Source of the DNA: an uncultured Lachnospiraceae bacterium
Lineage (GTDB): Bacteria > Bacillota > Clostridia > Lachnospirales > Lachnospiraceae
NCBI GenBank assembly: GCA_944380605.1
Contig: CALWIA010000001.1
Location: forward strand, 54,663 to 118,662
Length of the DNA stretch: 64,000 nucleotides
Direction of reading: 5' to 3'
In this document: positions 53,099-61,576 of the stretch, in pieces
Layout: each line of letters begins with the position of its first letter
Position numbering within the stretch: the stretch's first letter is position 1
Notes under the pieces: model-generated
Database searches by the model: none
Told to the model about the DNA's origin: nothing
Seen by the model: only the letters and a program-made list of their open reading frames with translations
Position numbers and translations under genes: made by a program

Positions 53099-55723
53099 TC
53101 AGTTTTCCAGCTGCTTTCCGTAGTACGCCTTTATAAACATTTCCTTGATCTCGCTGATCAGCGGGTATCTGGGGTTGGCGCCGGTACACTGGTCGTCGAA
53201 TGCCTTCTCGCACATGTCATCCAGCGTATCCATAAAGTATTTTTCATCTACGCCGTACTCGGCAATGGACTTCTTAATGCCTACGGCAGCTTTCAGTTCT
53301 TCGATCTTGTCCACCAGCTTGTCTACCGCTTCCGCGTCCGTCTTGGCCTGAATGCCCACAAAACGCGCGCATTCCGCGTATCTGGCCATGGTATGCGGAT
53401 ACTGGTACTGGGAGAAGGTTCCCATCTTGGCCGGAGCCTCTGCGGAGTTGTATTTCACCACCATGGAAATCAGCAGCGCGTTGGCAATGCCGTGAGGAAT
53501 GTGGTGGAACGCGCCCAGCTTGTGCGCCATGGAGTGGCATACGCCCAGGAACGCGTTGTTGAAGGCCATACCTGCCATGCAGGAAGCGTCAGCCATCTTG
53601 CAGCGAGCCTCTACGTCGTTTCCGTTGGCATAAGCTCTGGGCAGATACTCAAATACGTTCTTCATAGCCTTCAGTGCCAGGCCGTCGGTATAATCCGTCG
53701 CCATAACCGAAGCATAGGCTTCCAGCGCATGAGTCAGCACGTCTACGCCGGAGGCGCTGGTCAGGCCCTTGGGCTGGCTCATCATGTTGTCCGCGTCTAC
53801 GATCGCCATATCCGGCAGCAGCTCATAGTCCGCCAGCGGATACTTGACGCCGGTCTCCTGATCCGTAATAACGGCAAAGGAGGTCACTTCGGAACCGGTA
53901 CCGGAAGAAGTGGGGATGGCTACGAAATACGCTTTTTCACCCATCTTCGGGAAGGTGTATACTCTCTTGCGGATATCGATGAACCGCATGGCCATATCCT
54001 GGAAATCTACTTCCGGATGCTCGTACATCACCCACATGATCTTGCCGGCGTCCATGGCGGAACCGCCGCCCAGCGCGATGATTACGTCCGGCTTGAACTC
54101 GGACATGGCTTTCGCGCCGGCCTGGGCATTGGCCAGAGTGGGATCGGGCTGTACGTCGGAGAAGCACTGATAGGTGATTCCCATCTCGTCCAGCTTATCG
54201 GTAATCGGCTTGGTGTAGCCGTTCATATACAGGAAGGTATCGGTTACGATAAACGCTCTCTTCTTGCCCAGCACGTTCTTCAGCTCATCCAGTGCCACAG
54301 GCATGCAGCCTTTCTTGAAGTATACCTTCTCAGGTGCGCGGAACCAAAGCATATTTTCTCTCCTCTCAGCCACGGTCTTGATATTCAGCAGATGTTTAAC
54401 GCCTACGTTCTCGGAAACGGAGTTGCCGCCCCAGGAACCGCATCCCAGCGTCAGAGAAGGAGTCAGCTTGAAGTTGTACAGGTCGCCGATTCCGCCGTGG
54501 GAAGAAGGAGTGTTGATGACGATACGGCAGGTCTTCATCGCCTCTGCGTGCTTCGCCATTTTTTCCTTTTCATTGGTATTGATATACAGGGAGGCGGTAT
54601 GGCCGTAGCCGCCGTCTTCTACCAGACGCTCTGCCTTCTCCAGGGCCTCGTCAAAGGTCTTGGCCTTGTACATCGCCAGTACCGGAGACAGTTTCTCATG
54701 GGCGAATTCCTCGGAAATATCCACGGACTCCACTTCGCCGATCAGGATCTTGGTGCTCTCCGGCACTTCCACGCCTGCTATCTGCGCGATCTTGTAAGCC
54801 GGCTGGCCTACGATCTTGGCGTTTACGGCGCCGTTGATGATAATGGTCTTGCGGACCTTATCCAGCTCGTCGCCTTTCAGGAAATAGCAGCCTCTGTAGG
54901 CAAATTCCTTCTTGACTGCTTCGTAAATGGACTCCAGAACCGTTACGGACTGCTCGGAAGCGCAGATCATGCCGTTGTCAAAGGTCTTGGAATGGATGAT
55001 GGAGCTGACCGCCATCTGGATGTCGGCCGTTTCATCAATAATGACCGGCGTATTGCCTGCGCCTACGCCCAGGGCCGGCTTTCCGGAGGAATATGCCGCA
55101 TGCACCATGCCGGGGCCGCCGGTGGCCAGAATGGTATCAGAACCCTTCATAACCTCCTGGGTCAGTTCCAGAGACGGAACATCGATCCAGCCGATGATGC
55201 CCTCGGGAGCGCCTGCCTTCACCGCCGCGTCCAGCACAACCTTCGCCGCCGCGATGGTGCACTGCTTCGCTCTGGGATGGGGAGAAATGATGATGGCGTT
55301 CCGGGTCTTTAACGCGATCAGGGTTTTGAAAATCGCCGTAGACGTGGGGTTCGTCGTGGGGATAACCGCCGCAATCAGTCCGATGGGCTCAGCGATCTTC
55401 TTGATGCCGTACGCCTTGTCCTCTTCGATCACGCCGCAGGTTTTCGTGTGCTTGTAAGCGTTGTAGATATACTCTGCCGCGTAGTTGTTCTTGATTACTT
55501 TATCTTCTACCACACCCATGCCGGTTTCCGCAACCGCCATCTTGGCCAGCGGGATTCTCTGCTGGTTGGCCGCTTTGGCCGCCTCGTAAAAGATCTTGTC
55601 CACCTGCTCCTGCGTATAGGTGGCAAATACCTTCTGCGCTTCGCGCATGGCCTTCATCTTCGCCATCAGACCCTCTACGGTGTCGATGATCTCGGGTACT
55701 GCGGTTTCTGCATTCTTTGCCAT
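53099..55723 (-). CDS. adhE: Bifunctional acetaldehyde-CoA/alcohol dehydrogenase
   Basis: AdhE reduces acetyl-CoA to acetaldehyde and then to ethanol, using two NADH, and forms helical spirosomes. The 874 residues consist of the N-terminal aldehyde dehydrogenase domain (1-440; catalytic Cys in NGMICASEQSV) and a C-terminal iron-dependent alcohol dehydrogenase domain (about 455-870; GGGSAMDAGKIMW, ADASCMAGMAFNNAFLGVCHSMAH and HHIPHGIANALLI with the iron ligands). The length is normal. AGGAGG precedes the start. It balances the redox output of the PFL route encoded at the other end of the window. Confidence 0.97.
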   Translation of the reverse strand: MAKNAETAVPEIIDTVEGLMAKMKAMREAQKVFATYTQEQVDKIFYEAAKAANQQRIPLAKMAVAETGMGVVEDKVIKNNYAAEYIYNAYKHTKTCGVIEEDKAYGIKKIAEPIGLIAAVIPTTNPTSTAIFKTLIALKTRNAIIISPHPRAKQCTIAAAKVVLDAAVKAGAPEGIIGWIDVPSLELTQEVMKGSDTILATGGPGMVHAAYSSGKPALGVGAGNTPVIIDETADIQMAVSSIIHSKTFDNGMICASEQSVTVLESIYEAVKKEFAYRGCYFLKGDELDKVRKTIIINGAVNAKIVGQPAYKIAQIAGVEVPESTKILIGEVESVDISEEFAHEKLSPVLAMYKAKTFDEALEKAERLVEDGGYGHTASLYINTNEKEKMAKHAEAMKTCRIVINTPSSHGGIGDLYNFKLTPSLTLGCGSWGGNSVSENVGVKHLLNIKTVAERRENMLWFRAPEKVYFKKGCMPVALDELKNVLGKKRAFIVTDTFLYMNGYTKPITDKLDEMGITYQCFSDVQPDPTLANAQAGAKAMSEFKPDVIIALGGGSAMDAGKIMWVMYEHPEVDFQDMAMRFIDIRKRVYTFPKMGEKAYFVAIPTSSGTGSEVTSFAVITDQETGVKYPLADYELLPDMAIVDADNMMSQPKGLTSASGVDVLTHALEAYASVMATDYTDGLALKAMKNVFEYLPRAYANGNDVEARCKMADASCMAGMAFNNAFLGVCHSMAHKLGAFHHIPHGIANALLISMVVKYNSAEAPAKMGTFSQYQYPHTMARYAECARFVGIQAKTDAEAVDKLVDKIEELKAAVGIKKSIAEYGVDEKYFMDTLDDMCEKAFDDQCTGANPRYPLISEIKEMFIKAYYGKQLEN

Positions 55724-55799
55724 ATTTGACCTCCTGAATGATGATTCTTGGTTCCCTTGTATCCTGGTTTGTTTCTTCTTTTCAAGTTTGATATTTTTT

Positions 55800-55848
55800 T
55801 AACATTCTTGATGCCATCATTGTATCAGTTTGTTAAAAAATCATCAAT
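55800..55848 (-). promoter_or_regulatory. adhE promoter with possible Rex half-sites
   Basis: On the minus strand TTGATG (55842-55847), 17 bases, TACAAT (55819-55824). TTAACAAA lies in the spacer and GTTAAAAAAATATCAAAC just downstream; both resemble half-sites of the NADH-sensing repressor Rex (TTGTTAA-N4-TTAACAA), but neither is a full palindrome. Confidence 0.5.
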
Positions 55849-55920
55849 ATCCATTTATGACAAAGTTCCCGGCAATTTTTTCAGTTTTTTGTCTACATTG
55901 ACATCTGCCGGAGATCCCCG

Positions 55921-55949
55921 TTGACGAAACCGTTCCCCTGCTGTTATGA
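55921..55949 (+). promoter_or_regulatory. Promoter of the YjdF-like membrane protein gene
   Basis: TTGACG (55921-55926), 17 bases, TTATGA (55944-55949). Confidence 0.5.
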
Positions 55950-55994
55950 TGAGAATGCCAAAACCGCTCTTTTACGGGCTCAGGAGGAATGACG

Positions 55995-56855
55995 ATGAAA
56001 CAAAACAAAAAACGCTTCCGTACCTTTCTGAAAGCGCTTTCTCTGGAAATCCGGGAACACAAAAGTTCCGCTCTAGTATACTTTTCCCTGCGTCTGCTGG
56101 TCATTGTCACCATGATTCTGCAGCTGTTCAACGGCAACTATACCAATGTATTCCTGTGCATTCTGACGCTGCTGCTGCTGATCATTCCCAGCCTGGCCCA
56201 GATGACCTTCCGCATCGAGCTTCCCGCCGCGCTGGAGATCATCATTCTGGTCTTTATTTTTTCCGCGGAAATCCTGGGAGAGATCAACGAGTATTATCTT
56301 CTGTTCCCCCACTGGGACACCATCCTGCACACCATCAACGGATTTCTGGCTGCCGCCATCGGCTTTTCCCTGGTAGACCTGCTGAACCGGGACAAGCGGG
56401 TGGGCATGAACCTGTCTCCGCTGTTTGTGGCCATTGTTTCCTTTTCTTTTTCCATGACCATAGGCGTACTCTGGGAATTCTTCGAATTTGCCATGGATCA
56501 GCTGCTGGGCTTTGACATGCAGAAAGATACGGTGCTGCACACCATCCGCTCGGTTCTGCTGCACCCGGAAGGCCACAACATCCCGGTTGTCCTTTCCGGC
56601 ATTCAGACCGTAACCGTCAACGGGCAGGATCTCGGACTGGGCGGCTATCTGGATATCGGACTGATCGACACCATGCAGGATCTGATCGTCAATTTTATCG
56701 GCGCCGCCGTCTTTTCCTTTCTTGGCTACTTCTACGTCAAGAACCGGGGAAAGGCCGGCAGCTCCGGCTTCGCGTCCCATTTTATTCCCAGGCGGAAGGC
56801 CCGGAACCGGGATTATCTGGAAATTGCGGAGAGGGAGGAGGAAACCCAGGCATAA
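55995..56855 (+). CDS. Multi-pass membrane protein, DUF2238/YjdF-like
   Basis: The 286-residue protein has about seven hydrophobic helices. The segment HWDTILHTINGFLAAAIGFSLVDLLN and the later GVLWEFFEFAMDQLLGFDMQ match the pattern of the YjdF/DUF2238 family, whose role is unknown. The start is the second of two close ATGs, because AGGAGG sits seven bases before it and only one base before the first. The C-terminal tail is highly charged. Confidence 0.75.
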   Translation: MKQNKKRFRTFLKALSLEIREHKSSALVYFSLRLLVIVTMILQLFNGNYTNVFLCILTLLLLIIPSLAQMTFRIELPAALEIIILVFIFSAEILGEINEYYLLFPHWDTILHTINGFLAAAIGFSLVDLLNRDKRVGMNLSPLFVAIVSFSFSMTIGVLWEFFEFAMDQLLGFDMQKDTVLHTIRSVLLHPEGHNIPVVLSGIQTVTVNGQDLGLGGYLDIGLIDTMQDLIVNFIGAAVFSFLGYFYVKNRGKAGSSGFASHFIPRRKARNRDYLEIAEREEETQA

Positions 56856-56861
56856 CCGTCT

Positions 56862-57536
56862 TTATTCCGTCTTCTCCACCCCGCACACCGTCAGCACATC
56901 CCCTTCCACCCGGAATTTCACATCCAGTCCGGCAAAGGACATGCCGTACATCCGCTGCGAGTCCTGCACATAGGCGGGCCGGGGATCCTGGGCCAGAATC
57001 CCCAGCACCGCTTCCCGTTTTTCCGGCGGAAACTGCGTGAGAAATTCCGGCGGGAACACCACCTGCAGTCCATGGACACGGGTCTGCGCCGTGTAGCCTT
57101 CCGACGCATCCGGATGGCAGTCCGCATAAGGAATATACGGTTTGATGTCGTACAGCGGCGTGCCGTCCAGCAGGTCGGCGCCGCCGATGACCAGCACCGG
57201 CCCCAGTTTTTCATCCGATTCTATCCGCAGCAGGCGCACGCAGGAGAGGCCGATGGCATTGGGGCGGAACGGCGAGCGGGTGGCAAAAACGCCGACCCGC
57301 TTTTTGCCGCCCAGACGCGGCGGCTTGACCGTAGCCGACCAGTGTTCCTTCTGGGACAGGGAGAACTGCCAGAGCAGCCAGATATGGGAAAATTCCTCTA
57401 GTCCCCGCACCGCTTCCGGATTCCGGTATTCCGGTTCAAAAATAATTCTGCCCTCCAGCTGCTCCACCAGGCCGCTCTGCCGCGGAATTCCAAATTTGCT
57501 GGAAAAGTCTGTCCTTACATGGCCGATCACCTTCAT
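56862..57536 (-). CDS. trmO: tRNA (adenine37-N6)-methyltransferase TrmO
   Basis: TrmO methylates N6-threonylcarbamoyl-adenosine 37 of tRNA-Thr. The 224-residue protein has the beta-barrel signature IGHVRTDFSSKFGIPRQSGLV, FSHIWLLWQF and GVFATRSPFRPNAIGLSCVRLL. LDGTPLYDIKPYIPYADC is also conserved. The length is normal. Confidence 0.93.
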   Translation of the reverse strand: MKVIGHVRTDFSSKFGIPRQSGLVEQLEGRIIFEPEYRNPEAVRGLEEFSHIWLLWQFSLSQKEHWSATVKPPRLGGKKRVGVFATRSPFRPNAIGLSCVRLLRIESDEKLGPVLVIGGADLLDGTPLYDIKPYIPYADCHPDASEGYTAQTRVHGLQVVFPPEFLTQFPPEKREAVLGILAQDPRPAYVQDSQRMYGMSFAGLDVKFRVEGDVLTVCGVEKTE

Positions 57537-57575
57537 GCCGCTCTCCCCGTGCCTTTCTTCCTTTATATGTACGCT

Positions 57576-58268
57576 TTAGTAGGTAAACAGCTGCGTCCAG
57601 TAGCCGGTTCCGTTTCCGCCCTGATAATACCCCACTCCAATGGAGGTAAACGACGGGTTCAGAATGTTGGCTCTGTGGCCCTGGCTGTTCATCCATCCTC
57701 TCATAACTTCTTCCGGCGTCCGCTGGCCATAGGCGATGTTCTCACCGGATCCCCGGAACGAAACGCCGTTCTGGGTCAGCGCCGTGCTGAAGCTGCTGCC
57801 GTCCGGTCTGGTATGGGAAAAACTCCGGACGATTTCCTGGGCCCGCACCGCCGCGGCCCGGGATACCCCTGCGTCCACGGTCAGCGGTTTCAGCCCCGCT
57901 TTGGCCCGCTCCTGATTCACCAGATCCACCACCTGCTGCACGTAACTGCTGTTCTGGCTGCCGGAATCTCCAGCCGGCTGGTCCGTATCCGGTGTCTCCG
58001 GACGCTCCGGCCCGGGAATATCCACATCCGGCAGTTCCGGAGTCCCCTGCCCCGGAAGGTTCAAATCCGGAAGTTCCAGATCCGGCCAGCTGATGCCCGG
58101 ATTTTCACAGTTCAGTCCATTCAGCAGCTCCTGCAGGGAAGCGTTTCCCGTCAGAACCGTCCCGTTGCTTCCAATTACAACCGCCTTTACCGCCGCATGC
58201 GCCGTCAAAGTCATCGTGCTGGATACCATGATCGCGGCAGCTGCCGCAAAAAATACAGATTTTTTCAT
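57576..58268 (-). CDS. Secreted CAP-domain (SCP/YkwD-like) protein
   Basis: The 230-residue protein has a signal peptide (KKSVFFAAAAAIMVSSTMTLTAHA), a Pro/Gly/Asp-rich low-complexity spacer (about 55-105) and a C-terminal CAP domain (110-230). The domain shows VVDLVNQERAKAGLKPLTVD, FSHTRPDGSSF, GENIAYGQ and MNSQGHRANILNPSFTSIGVGYY. CAP proteins are extracellular; the YkwD group's activity is not settled. The start at 58268 begins the signal peptide and has AGGAGG upstream; the longer open frame runs into the ABC-F gene and is not used. Confidence 0.92.
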   Translation of the reverse strand: MKKSVFFAAAAAIMVSSTMTLTAHAAVKAVVIGSNGTVLTGNASLQELLNGLNCENPGISWPDLELPDLNLPGQGTPELPDVDIPGPERPETPDTDQPAGDSGSQNSSYVQQVVDLVNQERAKAGLKPLTVDAGVSRAAAVRAQEIVRSFSHTRPDGSSFSTALTQNGVSFRGSGENIAYGQRTPEEVMRGWMNSQGHRANILNPSFTSIGVGYYQGGNGTGYWTQLFTY

Positions 58269-58350
58269 TTTTTCCGTTTGCCTCCTAATATATTGCACTT
58301 TTGTTACATTTCTGTTACAAACTGATGCTAACATACAGGAGTTGGAAAAT

Positions 58351-60243
58351 CTACCGGTAATCATTGGAAAAGCAGCCGGCGTATTCCGCCCATTCTTTGC
58401 AGCATTCGCCCCATTTTTCCAGATATGTCTCATACTGGCGCTGTTTTTCCTGATATTCGGCCGCCTCCGGCCACTCCTCTCCGTTCCAGAAACCTTCGGA
58501 ATCTTTCCACTGACCGGCCATCTCTTCCATCGCTTCCCAGCAGGTTTCGGCCTGCCTCCGGGCGGCCTCCATCGCCTCCGCCGCCAGCCGCGTCTTCCAG
58601 TCCTGGTACGCCTCCTCCGTGGGAATTTCCCGCAGGCGGTGCCGCTCTGCCCGGGGCACCGCCCGGATTCCGGCAATCAGCGCCTGGTCCTCCGCCCGGA
58701 TCTGTGCCGCCGGCTCCTGCCCGTACCTCTGCTTTTCCAGCCGCTCCAGATAGTGGCTGTAGCCAAAGGGATAGTACATCGCCGTATTCTGTTCAAAAAT
58801 CAGCATGGAGTCCGCCACCTGGTCCAGAAAATACCGATCGTGGGAGGCAAACAAGATGGTGCCGCTGTAGGCCTGAAACGCGGACTCCAGCGTTTCTTTA
58901 GCCTGAATGTCCATGTGGTTGGTGGGCTCATCCAGAATCAGGAAATTGGGCCGGGCCTGGAGAATCTCCGCCAGCACCAGCCGCGCCTTTTCTCCGCCGG
59001 AAAGGCTGTTCACCTTTTTCGCCGCCTCTCTGCCGCCAAACAGATAGGCCCCCAGCACCGTCCGGGCATCCTTTTCCGTCAGCGCCGGATACAGGCCGTG
59101 AAAATGCTCCAGCACCGTCTGATCCGAAGAAATCTCCGCGGAATGCTGGTCAAAATACCCGATGACCACCTGATTCCCCAGGGTATACGTTCCGGAAACC
59201 GGAGGCAGAAAGCCTGCCGCCGTTTTCAGGAAGGTGGTTTTCCCGGCTCCGTTGGCGCCCAGGATTCCCACCTTCTGCCCCCGGCGGATCCGCAGGGAAA
59301 GTTCCAGCAGCGGCTTTTCATAGCCGATTTTCAGATGTTCCGCCTCCAGCACCCACTTGCTGCCGGGAATCAGCGGGTCAATGGGCCCTGTAAACAGGTG
59401 CACGTCGTCCTCCCTGGGCTTTTCCAGCTCCGGCATTTTCTGCAGCAGGTTCTTTTTGGCCCGGGCAAACGCGGCCTTCCTCGGCTTGTTTTTAAACCGT
59501 TCCACCAGCTGGGACAGCCGCTGCTCCTCCTGTTTCTGCCGTTCATACGCCTTCTGCTGCCGTTTCAGTTCCTTTTGTTTCTCCTGCCGGTAATACGTGT
59601 AATTGCCCTTATACCGCCGCAGCTTCCCGTTTTCCAGTTCATAGACCACTTCGGCGGTACGGTCCAGGAAGAACCGGTCGTGAGAAACCATCACCACCGC
59701 TTTTTTATAGGTTTTCAGGTACTGCTCCAGCCACTGCACCGTCTCCAGGTCCAGATGGTTGGTGGGTTCGTCCAGAATCAGAATATCCGGCGCAGCCAGC
59801 AGCAGGCGGATCAGGCCGATTTTGGTCTGCTCTCCGCCGGAAAAGGAGCCGATCTTCCGCTTCTTGTCCGCCTTGGAAAGGCCGAATCCGGTCAGGAGCC
59901 GGTCATATTCCTGTTCGTAGAGAAACCGCTCCCGGTCATACGTATCCCGGCAGGGACAGGCCGCCAGCAATTCCTCTTCCACCGTCCGTTCCCGGTCCGC
60001 AAACGGCTGCTGCCGCAGCATTTCCGCCGTCAGAGAGCGGGAACGCCGGATCCCTTCCCCGGCCCGCCGGTCGTCCCGGTCCAGATCCAGTTCTCCTGCC
60101 AGCAGCCGCAGCAGCGTGGTCTTGCCGGCGCCGTTTCTGCCTACCACCGCAATCTTTTCCGTTCCATGAATTTCAAAGTCAATATGGCTCAGTACCGTTT
60201 CCCCTCCCAGGGACACGGTGCCATCCGCAATCTGATACAGCAT
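58351..60243 (-). CDS. ABC-F family ATPase
   Basis: The 630-residue protein has two ABC ATPase domains and no membrane part: Walker A GRNGAGKTT and GANGAGKTT, signatures FSGGEQTK and LSGGEKAR, and DEPTNHLDLETVQWLE and DEPTNHMDIQAK. A linker between them (about 225-285) is rich in Lys, Arg and Glu (RQEKQKELKRQQKAYERQKQEEQR). ABC-F proteins act on the ribosomal E site as translation factors, and some give resistance to macrolides, lincosamides or pleuromutilins by displacing the drug. The C-terminal extension after about 500 is acidic and coiled. Which role applies cannot be read from the sequence. Confidence 0.92.
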   Translation of the reverse strand: MLYQIADGTVSLGGETVLSHIDFEIHGTEKIAVVGRNGAGKTTLLRLLAGELDLDRDDRRAGEGIRRSRSLTAEMLRQQPFADRERTVEEELLAACPCRDTYDRERFLYEQEYDRLLTGFGLSKADKKRKIGSFSGGEQTKIGLIRLLLAAPDILILDEPTNHLDLETVQWLEQYLKTYKKAVVMVSHDRFFLDRTAEVVYELENGKLRRYKGNYTYYRQEKQKELKRQQKAYERQKQEEQRLSQLVERFKNKPRKAAFARAKKNLLQKMPELEKPREDDVHLFTGPIDPLIPGSKWVLEAEHLKIGYEKPLLELSLRIRRGQKVGILGANGAGKTTFLKTAAGFLPPVSGTYTLGNQVVIGYFDQHSAEISSDQTVLEHFHGLYPALTEKDARTVLGAYLFGGREAAKKVNSLSGGEKARLVLAEILQARPNFLILDEPTNHMDIQAKETLESAFQAYSGTILFASHDRYFLDQVADSMLIFEQNTAMYYPFGYSHYLERLEKQRYGQEPAAQIRAEDQALIAGIRAVPRAERHRLREIPTEEAYQDWKTRLAAEAMEAARRQAETCWEAMEEMAGQWKDSEGFWNGEEWPEAAEYQEKQRQYETYLEKWGECCKEWAEYAGCFSNDYR

Positions 60244-60413
60244 GTCCGTTCCTCATACAGTCTTTTTCTCATCTCTGACGTCAGAAATATTATAAAGCCG
60301 AACCGTCCGGACCGCAACGGCGTTTTAAATAAAAAAGAAGGGCCGTCCTTTAGATGAACGCCGATAAGGAAGTTTTGGAAACAAACTAATTTAACGGCTG
60401 ACAAACAGGGAGC

Positions 60414-60456
60414 AAAAAGGCGGCATTGCACTATTTTTAGTGCGATGCCGCCTTTT
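60414..60456. terminator. Long near-perfect hairpin at the left edge of the low-GC island
   Basis: AAAAGGCGGCATTGCACTA and TAGTGCGATGCCGCCTTTT pair with one mismatch around a short T loop. Symmetric A and T runs allow termination in both directions. It lies between the ABC-F gene and the first island gene. Confidence 0.75.
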
Positions 60457-60465
60457 GACGTCGTA

Positions 60466-60477
60466 CAACTTCCTGTA
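60466..60477 (+). repeat. Left copy of a 12-base inverted repeat
   Basis: CAACTTCCTGTA here is the exact reverse complement of TACAGGAAGTTG at 61023-61034. The pair brackets the small basic gene and the DUF3892 gene. Confidence 0.55.
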
Positions 60478-60489
60478 ACAAATTATTAC

Positions 60490-60615
60490 TTAGTGCTTTT
60501 CATGTTTATGATTAGCTAAAGTTTTTCCAGCTTTACTTTTAGCACTTTTACTTGAAGATTTTGTTGCTAAGGTTTTTCCAGCAGCCCCAACTTTTCCGCC
60601 ATGATGAACAGCCAT
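60490..60615 (-). CDS. Small basic protein, 41 residues, island-encoded
   Basis: The frame 60490-60615 reads MAVHHGGKVGAAGK, then TLATKSSSKSAKSK and AGKTLANHKHEKH. It is rich in Lys, Ser, Ala and His, with the unit GKTLA repeated at residues 13-17 and 30-34. GGAG lies ten bases before the ATG. I recall similar peptides beside DUF3892 genes in clostridial elements, but no function. Codon use is AT-rich, unlike the chromosome. Confidence 0.7.
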   Translation of the reverse strand: MAVHHGGKVGAAGKTLATKSSSKSAKSKAGKTLANHKHEKH

Positions 60616-60630
60616 ACTCTTTCACTCCTT

Positions 60631-60909
60631 TCAAACTCTTGGTAATTTAAGCAAATTGTCTCGAACCGTATCATTAGGCTCTGACCGAACGTATTTTTCA
60701 CCACGTGAACTCAATGCAGGCACTACATCAGGATAAGGAGAAATATAGACTTTGATACTTTTGGGATTCTTTTTTAAATAATCATAAAGAACAGACTTTT
60801 TAAAGTATCCCGGATTATTGCAACCGTCAATGTAAATTTCTTCAATCTCCTGAACATTGTTTGAGTTACTACACCCGTATTTCATTTTGATTTTTTTTGC
60901 GTACATCAT
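60631..60909 (-). CDS. DUF3892-family protein
   Basis: The 92-residue protein matches DUF3892: IEEIYIDGCNNPGYFKKSVLYDYLKKNP, then SIKVYISPYPDVVPALSSRGEKYVRSEPNDTVRDNLLKLPRV in pieces. The function is unknown; the family is common in mobile or variable regions of Bacillota and is often beside a tiny Lys/Ser-rich gene as here (15 bases apart). AGGAGG precedes the start. Base composition is low in GC. Confidence 0.82.
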   Translation of the reverse strand: MMYAKKIKMKYGCSNSNNVQEIEEIYIDGCNNPGYFKKSVLYDYLKKNPKSIKVYISPYPDVVPALSSRGEKYVRSEPNDTVRDNLLKLPRV

Positions 60910-60990
60910 AATGTGTACCTCCTTCTAAAAATCTCCAGATAGATTGGTATCTTGTATAGAAAGGCACAATAGACACACAAGATATAGCGA

Positions 60991-61019
60991 TTGCTTTTTC
61001 GGTATTAAAATGCTAAAAT
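60991..61019 (+). promoter_or_regulatory. Promoter of a putative small RNA
   Basis: TTGCTT (60991-60996), 17 bases, TAAAAT (61014-61019) on the plus strand, with no protein gene directly downstream but a terminator 50-85 bases on. Confidence 0.55.
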
Positions 61020-61022
61020 AAA

Positions 61023-61034
61023 TACAGGAAGTTG
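61023..61034 (-). repeat. Right copy of the 12-base inverted repeat
   Basis: TACAGGAAGTTG, exact reverse complement of 60466-60477, at the predicted 5' end of the putative small RNA. Confidence 0.55.
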
Positions 61035-61109
61035 GCGCTAAATTCTTGTGAAAGTGCCGTTAGAGAGGACAACAGAGCGTGAGTGCGAATCATAGTCTGT
61101 TGTCTTTTT
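61026..61109 (+). ncRNA. Putative small RNA of about 84 bases
   Basis: A promoter at 60991-61019 and an intrinsic terminator (GACAACAGA 61068-61076 with TCTGTTGTC 61096-61104, then TTTTT) bound this segment. A second hairpin GGCGCT/AGTGCC lies at about 61034-61058. The only open frame is about 15 codons, from GTG at 61049. No RNA family was recognised. Confidence 0.4.
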
Positions 61110-61118
61110 CATGCAATT

Positions 61119-61200
61119 ACCGTTCCATCTGTGCAACAATAGTATATCACATCCGTTCCTTAAATGCAACACCTTTTGTTGCTTTTGTGGAACGGTTATG
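61119..61200. promoter_or_regulatory. Three operator copies CCGTTCC-N6-GCAACA before the repressor gene
   Basis: CCGTTCC-ATCTGT-GCAACA (61120-61138) and CCGTTCC-TTAAAT-GCAACA (about 61155-61173) are direct copies. The third is inverted (TGTTGC-TTTTGT-GGAACGG, about 61179-61197). Each has near-dyad halves GTTCC/GCAAC. They lie just before and within the promoter of the XRE gene, as expected for autorepression. Confidence 0.75.
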
Positions 61201-61228
61201 TTATACTCTTTTTGAAAGGAGTATTCGT

Positions 61229-61576
61229 ATGGAAAATTCGTTTGGAAAATATCTGGTCCATTTAAGAGAACAGAAATCAATTAGTCAAAGAAAACTGGCT
61301 GAATTAGCTGGCGTAACTAACTCAACAATCAGCCGACTTGAAGCAGATTTGGTAACACCTGACTTAAAAACTCTCGAAAAACTTGCTAATGCTTTAAAAA
61401 TTGACAAAGCATTGTTGCTAACAAAATGTGGATATAGTGAAATTCCTGAGGAGTTTGTTATAATAGCACGTAAAACAGGAGAATTATCAGCGGAAAAACG
61501 AGCGGAGGCATTTAAAATATTTAATGAAACTATTGATAAATTTCTTCTCAACGATGATGACGATGAGGAGGATTGA
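61229..61576 (+). CDS. XRE-family repressor, ImmR-like
   Basis: The 115-residue protein has a helix-turn-helix at about 7-60 (FGKYLVHLREQKSISQRKLAELAGVTNSTISRLEADLVTPDLKTLEKLANAL) described here in pieces: QRKLAELAG is the positioning helix and NSTISRLE the recognition helix. The C-terminal part is acidic (DDDDEED). Paired with the ImmA-type protease gene that overlaps it by four bases, it resembles the ImmR/ImmA switches of ICEBs1 and prophages, where protease cleavage of the repressor induces the element. The start at 61229 has AAAGGAG upstream; the open frame before it covers the operators. Confidence 0.88.
   Translation: MENSFGKYLVHLREQKSISQRKLAELAGVTNSTISRLEADLVTPDLKTLEKLANALKIDKALLLTKCGYSEIPEEFVIIARKTGELSAEKRAEAFKIFNETIDKFLLNDDDDEED

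Larger units (their letters stand above)
60910..61228. promoter_or_regulatory. Regulatory gap of the island: divergent promoters, operators and a possible small RNA
   Basis: This 319-base gap holds the leftward promoter for the DUF3892 pair (TTGTGT at 60975-60980, 16 bases, TATACA at 60953-60958). It also has a rightward promoter with a terminator that could make a small RNA, and three operator-like repeats before the repressor gene. I see no protein gene in it. Confidence 0.6.

Noticed and set aside
53090..55312. Open frame of 740 codons on the plus strand opposite adhE.
   Set aside because: AdhE is unmistakable on the minus strand; the antisense frame is His/Gly/Val-rich without motifs, a known effect of codon bias.
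58093..60357. Open frame of 754 codons on the plus strand opposite the ABC-F gene.
   Set aside because: Antisense to two complete ABC ATPase domains; no start signal or family match.
60414..60456. The long hairpin as an insertion-sequence terminal repeat or attachment site.
   Set aside because: No transposase or integrase lies beside it and no second copy is seen. Symmetric A/T runs fit a bidirectional terminator better.
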